From: Terriglobia bacterium
GTDB taxonomy: Bacteria; Acidobacteriota; Terriglobia; Terriglobales; Acidobacteriaceae
Direction: 5' to 3'
NCBI GenBank assembly: GCA_020073185.1
Contig: JAIQFT010000023.1
Location: forward strand, 1-64,000
DNA length: 64,000 nucleotides
The first letter of the stretch is position 1; every line of letters starts with the position of its first letter. Both the position numbers and the translations under genes were made by a program. Below the pieces are notes generated by a model. It was not told where the DNA came from. It was given only the letters and a program-made list of their open reading frames with translations, and made no database searches. Below are positions 1-8,118 of the stretch, piece by piece.

Positions 1-52
1 CGTACGCCACCAAAATCCTCCGCCGCAGATCGTCGGAAAAGGCTCGTGCCAT
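1..52 (-). CDS. IS630-type transposase, first 17 codons (cut by window edge)
   Basis: Reading leftwards from the ATG at 52, the sequence translates as MARAFSDDLRRRILVAY and runs off the window. This opening is the typical start of the helix-turn-helix domain of IS630/Tc1-mariner-type transposases, where an 'SDDLR.+IL.AY' segment precedes the first helix. The bulk of the gene must lie to the left, so it cannot be judged whether the copy is intact. The 95 bases between this ATG and the PilZ gene stop would hold the element's terminal inverted repeat, but I cannot define it without the other end. Confidence 0.6.
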   Translation of the reverse strand, partial: MARAFSDDLRRRILVAY

Positions 53-147
53 CAGCTGTATTCGCAGAGACCGCCAGCACCAGCAGCTTACGTCCAAACA
101 CTCATTCGCGGGTATATCTACTCGGGAACCGCTCTAGGCGAAGTGAA

Positions 148-855
148 TTAGTCGATCCCGAGGTAGTTCTCGATCCAGGCTTTCACCGCCTGGCGACCTT
201 CCGCCGCCGGGTCAAAGCGCAGTCCGAACTGCCCATTCTTATCGTCGGACCAGCAGACGACGCAGGCAATGTCGGCCTGCGCGGATCCGGGAACGGCGAA
301 TGAGGCGTGCACGGTAGTGTCGGGCGGCGGGCAGTGATCCTTGCATTGCAGTGACATGCCGCCACCGCTGATCTCGGACGAGGTTGCCGTGAAGCGGCGC
401 GATCCATATTCGAGGGCGACCGGCGCGGCAAGCGGAAGGCGAACATAGCGCCTCAGCTCGTTCAACAGCAACGAGCGCGTAGCGTGGATTGCCTTGAGCG
501 CCGTCTGACGGGTGACAGGTGAATCCAAAAGAACATTGATACCGTACTTGGCCAAGCCGCTGAGGCCGTGGATGCTGCCGGCCGGTCCGACCGCATAGAC
601 GACCATGCGCTTCTGCCACGCCGAATTGCGCGCTTCGGCCACGATGTCCTCGACAATAGGACTGGTGAGGGACACCACGCAACCTTCCAGTTTCGCATTG
701 CGCAAGATGGTGGTGTCGTGAGCGGCAATGACCTCGATGCTGAACTGGCTGAAGCAGTCACTGAGAACGTCCCGACTCTGCTGATCCAAAGGAAAGAGGG
801 CGACCGTTGGCTTTTTCTTGGCCCACGGTGTACCATCGCGACCCTGTTCCGGCAT
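148..855 (-). CDS. PilZ-domain protein with N-terminal receiver-like region
   Basis: A 235-residue soluble protein. The C-terminal half (about residues 133-232) is a PilZ domain, the family that binds cyclic di-GMP: the RxxxR motif appears as RRYVR and the second motif as EISGGG (E replacing the usual D/N), followed by the usual FGLRF strand. The N-terminal half looks like a degenerate response-regulator fold (alternating hydrophobic strands around 'VALFPLDQQSRDVL') but shows no clear phosphoacceptor Asp. I chose the ATG at 855 because GGAG lies eight bases upstream; an in-frame GTG at 864 would add three residues. It lies 3' of the DppB-type permease on the same strand. The target process is unknown; type IV pilus control is a reasonable guess given the pil genes in the window. 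Confidence 0.85.
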   Translation of the reverse strand: MPEQGRDGTPWAKKKPTVALFPLDQQSRDVLSDCFSQFSIEVIAAHDTTILRNAKLEGCVVSLTSPIVEDIVAEARNSAWQKRMVVYAVGPAGSIHGLSGLAKYGINVLLDSPVTRQTALKAIHATRSLLLNELRRYVRLPLAAPVALEYGSRRFTATSSEISGGGMSLQCKDHCPPPDTTVHASFAVPGSAQADIACVVCWSDDKNGQFGLRFDPAAEGRQAVKAWIENYLGID

Positions 856-983
856 GATGACCACTCCAGCAACAACACGTCGCTGTTACGAGAAAGTTTC
901 GGAGAAGGAGCGGATTCTACAGCAGTTTCGCGGACAGACGCACAGTTAGTTTTCCACGAGGAATGGGCATCGGCATCGAAGCC

Positions 984-1901
984 CTACTGCCTGATACGCG
1001 GATTGAACGCGGAGTACAGCAAGTCCGTCACGAAATTCACCGCAACATAAGTCAATCCAATCGTCAGAATGCAGCCCTGCACGAGATAGTAGTCGCGGTT
1101 GGAGATTGCCTGAATCGTCAGGCGGCCGATGCCGGGCCAGGAGAAGATCGTCTCGGTGACGATGGCGCCGGCCAGCAGCGCGCCGAATTGCAGCCCGATC
1201 ACGGTTAGAACGGGAATCATGGCGTTGCGCAGCGCGTGACGGTAAACCACCGTGCGCTCCGGCAGACCCTTGGCACGGGCGGTCCGGATGTAGTCCTGAC
1301 TCAGTTCCTCCAGCATCGAGGTGCGCACCATGCGCGTGAGGATGGCGGCCAGCGCTCCGCCCATGGTGATCGCGGGCAGGACCAGGTGCGCCACCGTTCC
1401 GCTGCCGGATACCGGCAGGATTCCCAGCTTGACGGCGAAAAACAGGATTAGCACCGGGCCGAGAGCGAAGTTGGGGAACGAAAGCCCGAGCAGGCTGACG
1501 AAGCTGATGGCGCGTTCGTCCCAGCGGTTGCGTCGCCGCGCCGAGCGCACGCCGGCTGGAATGGAGAGCGCCAGGGCAACGAAAAGCGAGGCCAGCGTCA
1601 ACTCGAGCGTGAAGGGATAGCGCTCGGCGATGAGGCGTCCGACTTTCTCATTGAAGCGCAGCGACTGGCCGAGGTCGCCGTGCAGGACACCCCTGCAATA
1701 CTTCAGATACTGTTGCCTGATCGGCAAGTCGAGACCGTAGGCGTGGCGCGCTGCCTGGATGTCGGCTGCTGCTGCGCCTTCGCCGAGCATTTGCTGGATG
1801 GGGTCGCCGGGGACGAGGTGGATCAGCAGGAAGACGACCGATACCACCAGCCAGAGGACCGGGAGAGTGTAGAGCGCGCGGGTTAGTAAGAATCGGAGCA
1901 T
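984..1901 (-). CDS. DppB/OppB-type ABC transporter permease
   Basis: A 305-residue inner-membrane permease of the binding-protein-dependent transport family (dipeptide/oligopeptide/nickel type). The N-terminus '[20 protein letters not shown]' is the conserved first transmembrane segment, followed by the family's 'LVPGDP' motif. About six membrane segments are visible, and the cytoplasmic EAA loop that contacts the ATPase is '[20 protein letters not shown]'. Such proteins work as heterodimers with a DppC-type partner, but no partner, ATPase or binding protein is adjacent; the only DppC-type gene in the window is about 41 kb away at 42737. Substrate cannot be told from sequence. Heptad-type intergenic repeats begin directly upstream. 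Confidence 0.9.
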   Translation of the reverse strand: MLRFLLTRALYTLPVLWLVVSVVFLLIHLVPGDPIQQMLGEGAAAADIQAARHAYGLDLPIRQQYLKYCRGVLHGDLGQSLRFNEKVGRLIAERYPFTLELTLASLFVALALSIPAGVRSARRRNRWDERAISFVSLLGLSFPNFALGPVLILFFAVKLGILPVSGSGTVAHLVLPAITMGGALAAILTRMVRTSMLEELSQDYIRTARAKGLPERTVVYRHALRNAMIPVLTVIGLQFGALLAGAIVTETIFSWPGIGRLTIQAISNRDYYLVQGCILTIGLTYVAVNFVTDLLYSAFNPRIRQ

Positions 1902-1902
1902 C

Positions 1903-2066
1903 GGTCGGCAGTCGTTAGTCGTTACTCAGTCGTTGGCCGATCAGTCGTTGGTCGTTGGCGCAATCGGTTATCGGTAGTATCGGTAGTCCGAAGCCCGTAG
2001 TCCGGAGGACGGTTCCTGTGTTTTCAAATCACCAAATTACGCAGTTACCCGATTACCCAATTCCTA
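1903..2066. repeat. Intergenic short-period repeats (GTCGTTA/GTCGTTG type)
   Basis: The gap between two minus-strand genes is mostly short-period repeats: GTCGTTA/GTCGTTG units at 1910-1958, then 'ATCGGTA' units to about 1990, then 'ATTACCC'-like units at 2030-2062. The last block is only weakly the reverse complement of the middle one, so this is a poorer inverted pair than those elsewhere. Confidence 0.6.
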
Positions 2067-3428
2067 GTCTCCTGCCCGCTGTGCCGCTTCGGGCTGGAGG
2101 GTTTCGATCAACACGCGGGCGATGCGGCGGTTCTCCATTTCCAGCACGGTGAAGCGGCGGCCATCGAATTCAAACGAGTCGGCCGGATTCGGGATGCGCT
2201 GGAAATTTGCCAGCATAAAGCCCGCCAGCGTTTCGAACCCCTGATTCGAAGGCAGATTTACGTGATGTTGGGTTTCGAGGTCGCGAATGTTGACCGCGCC
2301 CTCCAGTACCATGCTGGTAGCGCCGGCGGGGAGCGGCTGCGGCGTGATGTCGAACTCGTCTTCGATTTCCCCCACCAGTTGCTCGAGCGCGTCTTCGACG
2401 GTCACCACGCCGGAGGTGGAGCCGAACTCATCCACCACCACCGCCAGATGGCGCCTGCGGTGGCGGAATTCGGCCAGCAAGTCGGTGAGCGGCTTGGTCT
2501 CCGGCACCACCAGCACGTTGCGCATGATGTCGCGCACCACCATGCGCGCCAGGCGCGGGGCGGCGGGATCGGACGATGGTTGGCTGTAGCGCAGCCGCAT
2601 CCAGCGGGTGAGGTCCTTACTGTAGAGCAGGCCGATGATGTGTTCGGGGCCGCTCTGCGGGTCGTATACCGGAACGCGCGAATGCTGTTCCTCGACTACG
2701 CGCGCCAGCGCCTGTTCCAAGGGCAAGTCGGCGGGCAAGGAAAAAATCCGCGGCCGCGGCACCATGACCTGGCGCACGGTAATGTCGCCCAGTTCGAGCG
2801 CGCGCAGGATCATCTCTTCCTCGACCTGGGGGACGATGCCGAAGCGGCGGGAAGCTTCCACGATCAGCTTCAGCTCCTCGGGCGAGTGCACGACTGAGGA
2901 ACGTATTTCATGGGTCCCGAAACGGCGCAGCACGAAGCGGGCGGAAGAGCTGATCACGCGCAGAAACGGGCGTGCCACCGTTATGAAGAAGTCCATGGGC
3001 GCGGCCACGGCGAGCGCAACCCGGTCGGGACGCTGCAACGTCACCGATTTCGGTACTACCTCTCCCAGGACAACGTGCAAGTAGGTGATCACGATGAATG
3101 CCAGCACGACGGCAACGGTGTGGGCCAGGACCGTGGGGTGGTCAGCTCGGCCCATTGCCATCTGGATTAAGGCGGCAAGGGTAGGCTCGCCGAGCCAGCC
3201 CAGTCCGAGGCTGGACAGGGTGACGCCGAGCTGGACGGCGCTGAGCAACTCGTCCATGCGCTCGTGCAGCTTGCGCACGGTGCGGGCGCCCACCCGGCCG
3301 GCGTCAATGAGCTGCTGGATGCGGGTGTCGCGGACGCTGACCAGGGCAAATTCCGCTGCCACAAAGAAGGCATTGGCTGCCACCAGCAGCACGACGCCAA
3401 ACACCCGCAGGAGCACGTATCCGGCCAT
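2064..3428 (-). CDS. CorC/TlyC-like protein: CNNM membrane domain, CBS pair, CorC domain
   Basis: A 454-residue inner-membrane protein. Order of domains: DUF21/CNNM membrane domain (about 1-200, hydrophobic segments near 5-27, 65-85, 100-120 and 135-155), a pair of CBS domains (about 218-350, beginning 'VRQVMVPRPRIFSL'), and a C-terminal transporter-associated CorC/HlyC domain (about 370-450). The family is often annotated as hemolysin, but characterised members act in magnesium/cobalt or sodium-linked cation efflux; the CBS pair probably senses adenine nucleotides. The GE motif in 'LGEVVPKS' of the membrane domain is present. Length is normal. It is transcribed away from the HlyD gene across a repeat-rich 467-base gap. 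Confidence 0.9.
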   Translation of the reverse strand: MAGYVLLRVFGVVLLVAANAFFVAAEFALVSVRDTRIQQLIDAGRVGARTVRKLHERMDELLSAVQLGVTLSSLGLGWLGEPTLAALIQMAMGRADHPTVLAHTVAVVLAFIVITYLHVVLGEVVPKSVTLQRPDRVALAVAAPMDFFITVARPFLRVISSSARFVLRRFGTHEIRSSVVHSPEELKLIVEASRRFGIVPQVEEEMILRALELGDITVRQVMVPRPRIFSLPADLPLEQALARVVEEQHSRVPVYDPQSGPEHIIGLLYSKDLTRWMRLRYSQPSSDPAAPRLARMVVRDIMRNVLVVPETKPLTDLLAEFRHRRRHLAVVVDEFGSTSGVVTVEDALEQLVGEIEDEFDITPQPLPAGATSMVLEGAVNIRDLETQHHVNLPSNQGFETLAGFMLANFQRIPNPADSFEFDGRRFTVLEMENRRIARVLIETLQPEAAQRAGD

Positions 3429-3514
3429 TGGCGGAGATTCTAACAGGCTGCAGGCTCCAGGCTTCGGGCTCCAGGCAGTTGACGCAACCTAAGTGCGCCA
3501 GGTCCAAATAACAT

Positions 3515-3556
3515 CCCCACCTTGTTTCGCCAAACCGTGGCGAAACAAGGGTGGGG
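3515..3556. repeat. Palindromic repeat, family A, copy 1
   Basis: Left arm CCCCACCTTGTTTCGCCA and right arm TGGCGAAACAAGGGTGGGG pair over 18 bases with one bulge and a loop of about five bases. The outer part (CCCACCCTTG / CAAGGGTGGG) recurs at 3585, 46719 and 58167. Confidence 0.85.
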
Positions 3557-3584
3557 CAGCCTGCCAGGGACCAAAATGAACATT

Positions 3585-3625
3585 CCCACTCTGTCTCGCC
3601 AAACTCAGGCGAAATAAGGGTGGGG
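3585..3625. repeat. Palindromic repeat, family A, copy 2
   Basis: Arms CCCACTCTGTCTCGCC and GGCGAAATAAGGGTGGG with a seven-base loop; 28 bases from copy 1 and in the same orientation. Several mismatches against copy 1 are spread over the arms. Confidence 0.8.
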
Positions 3626-3895
3626 CAACCGTACAGATGCTTTTCCGCTTGCTGCCTGTGGCCTGACGCCTGCAGCCTTTCTTTGCTTTCCTTTTTCCAA
3701 CGGCGGCGTCTAAGACAGGGGTCGACGTGCACGGCTTGGGGCGCGTCCAGAATCGGACCAGGAAATAGCTGTCAGTGTTATTGCGGAACCAAATCCTCGG
3801 CGGTTGCGTAATGAAGGTCATGGGTATGCGTACCCCTGCACGACGCCAGCACCGTGGCATCGATACCAGCCGGCGGCTAAGGCGAGGAGGGCGTA

Positions 3896-5104
3896 ATGGC
3901 AAACGGCAATGGTAAGAAAAAGAAGAGGCGCTGGCTGTACATCAGTGGCTCGATTGTAGGCGTGCTGGCAATCGTATTCGGCGTGGTGGCTGCCACCCGC
4001 GGTGGGACTAAGATTGACGCATCGAAGCTGGCGAAAGTTGACCGCGGCGATCTGGCCAAGAGCGTGGTCGCGACCGGCAAGATCGAGCCGATTACCAAGG
4101 TGGAAATCAAGTCCAAGGCCAGCGGCATTGTGAAGAAGTGGAACGCCGACGCCGGACAGATGGTGAAAGCCGGTCAGGTGCTGGTCGACCTCGACAAGGT
4201 GGAAATCGAGGCGCAGGTGCGGCAGGCGAAGGCGCAGTTGGAGGCGGCCGAGGCCAGCGAGCGCGCTGCCATCGCCGACTTTGAGCGCGCCAAGGTGGAT
4301 GCGATTAGCCCCGACGTCCCTCTGCTCAAGCGCGCTTACGAACGCGCCGTCAGCATGGCGAAGGACGGGGTGGTATCGCAGTCGCAACTGGACGACGCAC
4401 AGAGGAATTATGTGCTGGCGCTCAACAAGCAGCAGGTTGCGCAGGCCAATCTCGGCGTTTTGAAGGCAAGAGAGAAGCAGGCACAGGCACAGGTGGCGCA
4501 GGCGAGCGCGACCCTGGCGCAGTTGCAGGAACAATACACGTACTACACGATCGTCGCACCCATAGACGGCATCATTCTCTCGCGCGACGTGGAAATTGGC
4601 AACGCGGTCAGTTCCATCCTGGTGATGGGCTCGTCGGCGACGCTGGTCATGACCGAAGGCGACACCAGCGAGGTGTACGTCAAGGGCAAGGTGGACGAGA
4701 GCGATATTGGGAAGGTTTATCTCGGCCAGCCGGCGCGCATCAAGGTGGAGTCGTTCAAGGACAAGACCTTCACCGGCAAAGTGACCAAGATCTCGCCCAT
4801 GGGGGTGGAGAAAGACAACGTCACGACCTTCGAGGTGCGCGCTTCCATCAACAATCCGGGCGGCGAGTTGAAGGCCGCCATGACCGCCAACGCGGAAATT
4901 ATCCTGGAAGAACACAAGAACGTGCTGCGGATACCGGAAGGCGCCGTGCTGTACGACAAGGACAAGAAGGCGTCGGTGGAAGTGCCCAGCCCCAACGCCA
5001 AGGATGGCAAGAGGAAAGTCGCTGTCAAGCTTGGGATCTCCAACGGAGCGAAGGCCGAAGTGCTCGAGGGACTCAAGGAAGGCGACCAGGTCGTGCTGCA
5101 GTAA
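3896..5104 (+). CDS. HlyD/MacA-family periplasmic adaptor protein
   Basis: A 402-residue membrane-fusion (adaptor) protein of the RND/ABC efflux type. After a lysine-rich cytoplasmic start there is one membrane anchor (about residues 14-34), a biotinyl-lipoyl-like half motif ('GIVKKWNADAGQMVKAGQVLVDLD', split by the hairpin), a long alpha-helical hairpin (about 100-200, rich in Ala, Gln and Glu), the second lipoyl half ('YTIVAPIDGIILSRDVEIGNAV') and beta-barrel/membrane-proximal domains to the end. Adaptors link an inner-membrane pump to an outer-membrane channel, but no pump or channel gene is adjacent. The start has a strong Shine-Dalgarno (GAGGAGGG) seven bases upstream. A GC-rich hairpin follows the stop. 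Confidence 0.9.
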   Translation: MANGNGKKKKRRWLYISGSIVGVLAIVFGVVAATRGGTKIDASKLAKVDRGDLAKSVVATGKIEPITKVEIKSKASGIVKKWNADAGQMVKAGQVLVDLDKVEIEAQVRQAKAQLEAAEASERAAIADFERAKVDAISPDVPLLKRAYERAVSMAKDGVVSQSQLDDAQRNYVLALNKQQVAQANLGVLKAREKQAQAQVAQASATLAQLQEQYTYYTIVAPIDGIILSRDVEIGNAVSSILVMGSSATLVMTEGDTSEVYVKGKVDESDIGKVYLGQPARIKVESFKDKTFTGKVTKISPMGVEKDNVTTFEVRASINNPGGELKAAMTANAEIILEEHKNVLRIPEGAVLYDKDKKASVEVPSPNAKDGKRKVAVKLGISNGAKAEVLEGLKEGDQVVLQ

Positions 5105-5112
5105 CTTGACGG

Positions 5113-5145
5113 GGCCCCCCAAGAACCCTCCAGCTTGGGGGGGCC
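5113..5145 (+). terminator. GC-rich hairpin after the HlyD gene
   Basis: Arms GGCCCCCCAAG and CTTGGGGGGGCC enclose a ten-base loop, starting eight bases after the HlyD stop. No U-run follows, so it may be an attenuating or RNA-stabilising hairpin instead of an intrinsic terminator. Confidence 0.55.
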
Positions 5146-5243
5146 AGAAGATGCAGGCTTCAGTCCCCGGGTTCAGTCCCCAGGCGCCAGGTCATGGCAG
5201 AAACGCCATCAGCCCTGAGCCTCGCGCTTTGAACGAGGTCACG

Positions 5244-6275
5244 ATGAAAACATCGCTGCGTGTTGTCCTCTGCGTGGTTCTGCTGTTCGGCAGCCTCCCG
5301 TTGTTGGCGGAGGAGGCGACGTTTGATCGCACCTTGAAGGTTAGCGGTCCGGTGGACCTGGAAGTGGTGACCGGGTCGGGCAGCATCACGGTGCGCAACG
5401 GCGCGCCGGGAATGATCGCCGTGCACGGTACGGTGAAGGCCGGCTTCTGCTTCGGTTTTTGCGGCGGCAGCGGCGATCCGGCTGAGGCGGTGAAAGCGAT
5501 CGCGGCCAATCCGCCGATCGAGCAGAGCGGCAGCACGGTGCGCGTCGGGCACCTCGGCGAATCGCAGCGCTACAACAACATTTCCATCAGCTATGAGCTG
5601 GTTGTCCCCGCCGAAACCAAGTTGTTGTCGAAGACCGGCTCGGGACACCAGGAGATTTCGGGGATTGCCGGTCCGGCGGAGGTGAGCGCGGGTTCGGGCA
5701 GCTTGCGGCTGTCCGACATTGCCGGCCAGGTGCGCGCGCGCACCGGTTCGGGCAGCATCACCATGAGCAACCTGCGCGGTTCGGTACGCGCCCACGCCGG
5801 CAGCGGTTCCATCAAGGGCGAGGGTGTGGGAATTTCAACCTTGGTGGAGAACCGCGCGAAATACCAGGGCAAGGACCCTTCGCCGGCGCCGGCCACCAAG
5901 GCGGGTTCCGGCTTCACCGATACATCCACCATGGGTTCGGCAGCGGATTTGGACTTCCAGACCGGATCGGGCAGCATCCGCGTCAACGACCTGCGTGGCA
6001 CCCTGCGCGCGCACACTGGCAGCGGCAGCATCGAGTTGCAGGGTCAGCCCACCGGAGACTGGAGCATGACCACCGGATCCGGCGGCATCACCGTACGCCT
6101 GCCGGCACAGGCAGCGTTTAATTTGGACGCACGCACCGGCTCAGGGTCCGTCCGTACTGACCGGCAGGTCGTTGTGCAAGGCACGCTCGATAAACATGAG
6201 CTGCGCGGCACGGTGAACGGTGGCGGATTTCATCTGGATCTTCACACCGGCTCGGGAACGATTCGGATTGAATAG
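5244..6275 (+). CDS. Exported beta-repeat protein (DUF4097-like), TGSG repeats
   Basis: A 343-residue protein with a clear signal peptide (MKTSLRVVLCVVLLFGSLPLLAEE; cut likely after LLA). The mature part is built from about eleven copies of a short motif, [TAH]-GSGSI/V, spaced roughly 20-30 residues apart ('VTGSGSITV', 'RTGSGSITM', 'HTGSGSIEL' and so on). This is the pattern of DUF4097-type proteins, which are predicted to fold as a right-handed parallel beta-helix in the periplasm or on the surface. Function is unknown. I chose the ATG at 5244 because it begins the signal peptide; the frame is open further upstream to 5004 but that part overlaps HlyD. It follows HlyD on the same strand after a hairpin. 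Confidence 0.85.
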   Translation: MKTSLRVVLCVVLLFGSLPLLAEEATFDRTLKVSGPVDLEVVTGSGSITVRNGAPGMIAVHGTVKAGFCFGFCGGSGDPAEAVKAIAANPPIEQSGSTVRVGHLGESQRYNNISISYELVVPAETKLLSKTGSGHQEISGIAGPAEVSAGSGSLRLSDIAGQVRARTGSGSITMSNLRGSVRAHAGSGSIKGEGVGISTLVENRAKYQGKDPSPAPATKAGSGFTDTSTMGSAADLDFQTGSGSIRVNDLRGTLRAHTGSGSIELQGQPTGDWSMTTGSGGITVRLPAQAAFNLDARTGSGSVRTDRQVVVQGTLDKHELRGTVNGGGFHLDLHTGSGTIRIE

Positions 6276-6418
6276 CTTCTAGCTCTTAGCTCTCAGCTTC
6301 GAGTCTCCTGGCCCTTACGTGATCCGTTGCACTGCTTCAACATCACTCCCACAACCATATGGGCAGCAGCCCTGACATTGACAAGCTAAAGGCTAAGAGC
6401 TAAAAGCTAAGAGCCCCT
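6274..6418. repeat. Inverted pair of AGCTCTT / AAGAGCT heptad blocks
   Basis: Five heptads (AGCTCTT, AGCTCTC type) at 6274-6308 begin inside the stop codon of the upstream gene. After a 75-base unique spacer a second block at 6384-6418 (AGCTAAA, AGCTAAG type) is the reverse complement of the first. Pairing of the arms would place a long, multi-register stem between two plus-strand genes. Confidence 0.8.
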
Positions 6419-6439
6419 TCCCCGCGAAACGAGGCTCTC

Positions 6440-7267
6440 GTGGCCCAGCGCCTGATCACATTTACCACCGACTTCGGACTGAACGACCACTACGTCGGCA
6501 CCATGAAGGGCGTCATTCTGAGCATCAACCCGACGGCGCAGATCGTGGACATCTGCAACGCGGTGCAATCGTTCGATGTGCTCGACGGCGCGCTGACGAT
6601 TGCGCAGGCCTATACCTATTTCCCCTCCGAAACGGTCCATTTGGTGGTGGTGGATCCGGGGGTGGGCTCGACCCGGCGGCCGCTGCTGGTGACCACCGAC
6701 AAGCACATGTTCCTCGCCCCCGACAACGGCGTCTTATCGTTTGTGTACGACCGCGAGGAGCGTATTTTGGTGCGCGACATCACCTCCACCCACTATTTCC
6801 TGCAGCCGGTGAGCAGCACGTTCCACGGACGCGACGTTTTTGCCGCGGTTGCCGGCTGGCTGAGCAAGGGCGTCGAGGTGGCGAAGTTCGGCGACGAAAT
6901 CACCGACTACACCCGCTTCGCCGCGCCCAAACCCAAGCCGGTCAATGACAAGCTGCTGAAGGGCGTGGTCCTGAAGGTGGACAAATTTGGGAACCTGATC
7001 ACCAACATCACGCCTGATGATCTGCCGCAACTGTTCACCTCCGAGCCGCCGCCGTTCAAAGTGCTGATCGCCAGGCACGAGATCGCCAAGATGACACATT
7101 CGTACTCGGAGGGCACGCCCGGCGAAGTGTTTGTCGTGCTGAACTCCATGGGATTCTTGGAAATTGCCAGCCACCGCGGCTCGGCGGCGCATATCGTGGG
7201 AGCGGGAAAGGGCTCGGATGTCGGCGTGCTGTTTGAGAGCGCGCAGATGGGTGCGATCGCACCCTGA
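6440..7267 (+). CDS. S-adenosyl-L-methionine hydrolase (DUF62 / SAM hydroxide adenosyltransferase)
   Basis: A 275-residue member of the DUF62 family, related to fluorinase and chlorinase. Characterised prokaryotic members hydrolyse S-adenosylmethionine to adenosine and methionine. The N-terminal signature 'ITFTTDFGLNDHYVGTMKG' is present, and the Asp-Arg-His set used to activate water appears as D72 and R79/R80 in 'VDPGVGSTRR' and H129 in 'FHGRD'. The halogenase-specific insert is not obvious, which argues for a hydrolase. The start is a GTG preceded by a weak GAGG. The physiological role of such enzymes is unsettled. It is isolated between repeat-filled gaps. Confidence 0.9.
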   Translation: MAQRLITFTTDFGLNDHYVGTMKGVILSINPTAQIVDICNAVQSFDVLDGALTIAQAYTYFPSETVHLVVVDPGVGSTRRPLLVTTDKHMFLAPDNGVLSFVYDREERILVRDITSTHYFLQPVSSTFHGRDVFAAVAGWLSKGVEVAKFGDEITDYTRFAAPKPKPVNDKLLKGVVLKVDKFGNLITNITPDDLPQLFTSEPPPFKVLIARHEIAKMTHSYSEGTPGEVFVVLNSMGFLEIASHRGSAAHIVGAGKGSDVGVLFESAQMGAIAP

Positions 7268-7270
7268 TCT

Positions 7271-7342
7271 CAGCCACGGAGGACACAGAGTCATTAGGTA
7301 GTCGCTTGGCTTGCCGTTTTTCTCGGTGGCCTCTGTGGTTAC
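7271..7342. repeat. Inverted pair of CCACGGAGGACACAGAG-type repeats
   Basis: Arm 7271-7290 (AGCCACGGAGGACACAGAG) is matched by arm 7321-7342, whose reverse complement reads AACCACAGAGGCCACCGAG. The unit is about seven bases. It lies between convergent genes and overlaps the 3' end of the small minus-strand gene. Confidence 0.6.
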
Positions 7343-7572
7343 GGATTTTTTGGTTTGGGGCGGGCGTACCGCTCCATCTCCGCCGTCCACTGCAGGAAGC
7401 GAAGCAGTTCGCCTCTTTCCTTCCATGTGAACTCGAAAAATTCCAGAAACCCGATGTCCGTCATCTTGACGCCGGTGTAGGTCTCGATCCGCCAGCGCAG
7501 ATAGGGGCTCCGCCACGGGGACAGGTGATGGCCGCGGGTGGCGTTCCACAGGAATCGGAGCAGGTACCACAT
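7339..7572 (-). CDS. Small conserved-looking hypothetical protein
   Basis: A 77-residue basic, aromatic-rich protein beginning MWYLLRFLWNATRGHHLSPW and ending KPKNP. No signal peptide and no domain that I recognise. The composition (regular charged/aromatic alternation, balanced helix-forming C-terminal half 'FLEFFEFTWKERGELLRFLQW') looks coding, and nothing overlaps it on the other strand. Its start sits at the edge of an inverted octad-repeat pair, its stop in another repeat. Confidence is moderate because no homologue can be checked here. Confidence 0.6.
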   Translation of the reverse strand: MWYLLRFLWNATRGHHLSPWRSPYLRWRIETYTGVKMTDIGFLEFFEFTWKERGELLRFLQWTAEMERYARPKPKNP

Positions 7573-7579
7573 GGTCTGT

Positions 7580-7656
7580 CAGTCTATCGGTCGATCGGTC
7601 TATCGGTCCATCATTCCGAGCCCAATTGACTGATCGACCGAGCGACTGACAGACTG
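7580..7656. repeat. Inverted pair of octad repeats (CGGTCTAT type)
   Basis: Four octads (CAGTCTAT, CGGTCGAT type) at 7580-7611 and a reverse-complement block at 7625-7656, separated by about 13 bases. The second arm abuts the start of the TPR gene. Period is eight here, not seven. Confidence 0.8.
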
Positions 7657-7661
7657 TGTTC

Positions 7662-8012
7662 ATGCCAGACTCGCGCCAGGTCGCCGAAGACCACTACTAC
7701 CACGCGCTGGACCTCTATGCCGAAGGGCGCCACGAAGAAGCAGTGGTAGCCTACCAGAACTCCATCGCGGCCGACCCTACTTTCACCGAGGCAATGCACG
7801 GCCTTTCGCGCGCCTACCAAGACATGAACCGGTTGGATGAAGCCATCGAGATCGCCAACCGAATCGCCGAACTCGACCCCGACGACGTGCTCGCACACAC
7901 TTCTCTGTCCATCCTCTACCAGAAGAAGGGCATGGTTCCCGAGGCCGAAGCGGAAGGCAACAAAGCGCGCATCTTAGGCTGGAAGCAGCAGTTGAGGGAG
8001 GGGAAGAAGTAG
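7662..8012 (+). CDS. Tetratricopeptide-repeat protein
   Basis: A 116-residue protein consisting almost entirely of three TPR units: 'AEDHYYHALDLYAEGRHEEAVVAYQNSIAADPT', 'TEAMHGLSRAYQDMNRLDEAIEIANRIAELDPD' and 'VLAHTSLSILYQKKGMVPEAEAEGNKARIL'. No signal peptide, so cytoplasmic. TPR modules mediate protein-protein contacts; the partner is unknown. ATG at 7662 is preferred; an in-frame GTG at 7656 is inside the repeat arm. No convincing Shine-Dalgarno is visible because the upstream DNA is repeat. Confidence 0.85.
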   Translation: MPDSRQVAEDHYYHALDLYAEGRHEEAVVAYQNSIAADPTFTEAMHGLSRAYQDMNRLDEAIEIANRIAELDPDDVLAHTSLSILYQKKGMVPEAEAEGNKARILGWKQQLREGKK

Positions 8013-8019
8013 CTCCAGT

Positions 8020-8117
8020 TTCCAGCCTTTAGACTCTTGGCTTTTAGCTGTTCGCTCGTGCGGTCTGGCTGAGAGCTAGGAGCTAAGAGCTGAAAGCCTC
8101 ATGCTGAAACTGAAACT
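8020..8117. repeat. Inverted pair of heptads between convergent genes
   Basis: Left block (about 8022-8062, TTTAGCT/CTTGGCT type) and right block (about 8070-8117, GAGAGCT, AAGAGCT, GAAACTG type) are reverse complements in several registers. Lies between the convergent TPR and pilR genes, so a terminator role is possible at this locus. Confidence 0.7.
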
Positions 8118-8118
8118 C

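Larger units (their letters stand above)
3444..3677. repeat. Inverted pair of CAGGCTN heptad blocks
   Basis: This divergent 467-base gap (3429-3895) carries five perfect-length heptads at 3444-3478 (unit CAGGCTG/CAGGCTC) and a second block at 3649-3677 whose reverse complement reads as the same unit (GGCTGCAGGC...). Between the arms sit two palindromes of the GGGTGGGG family. Beyond 3680 I see no gene; the HlyD promoter should lie in 3700-3880 but no clear sigma-70 boxes stand out. Confidence 0.75.

Noticed and set aside
46-303. 85-codon plus-strand frame at the window start
   Set aside because: It overlaps the IS630-type start and the PilZ gene on the other strand and looks non-coding.
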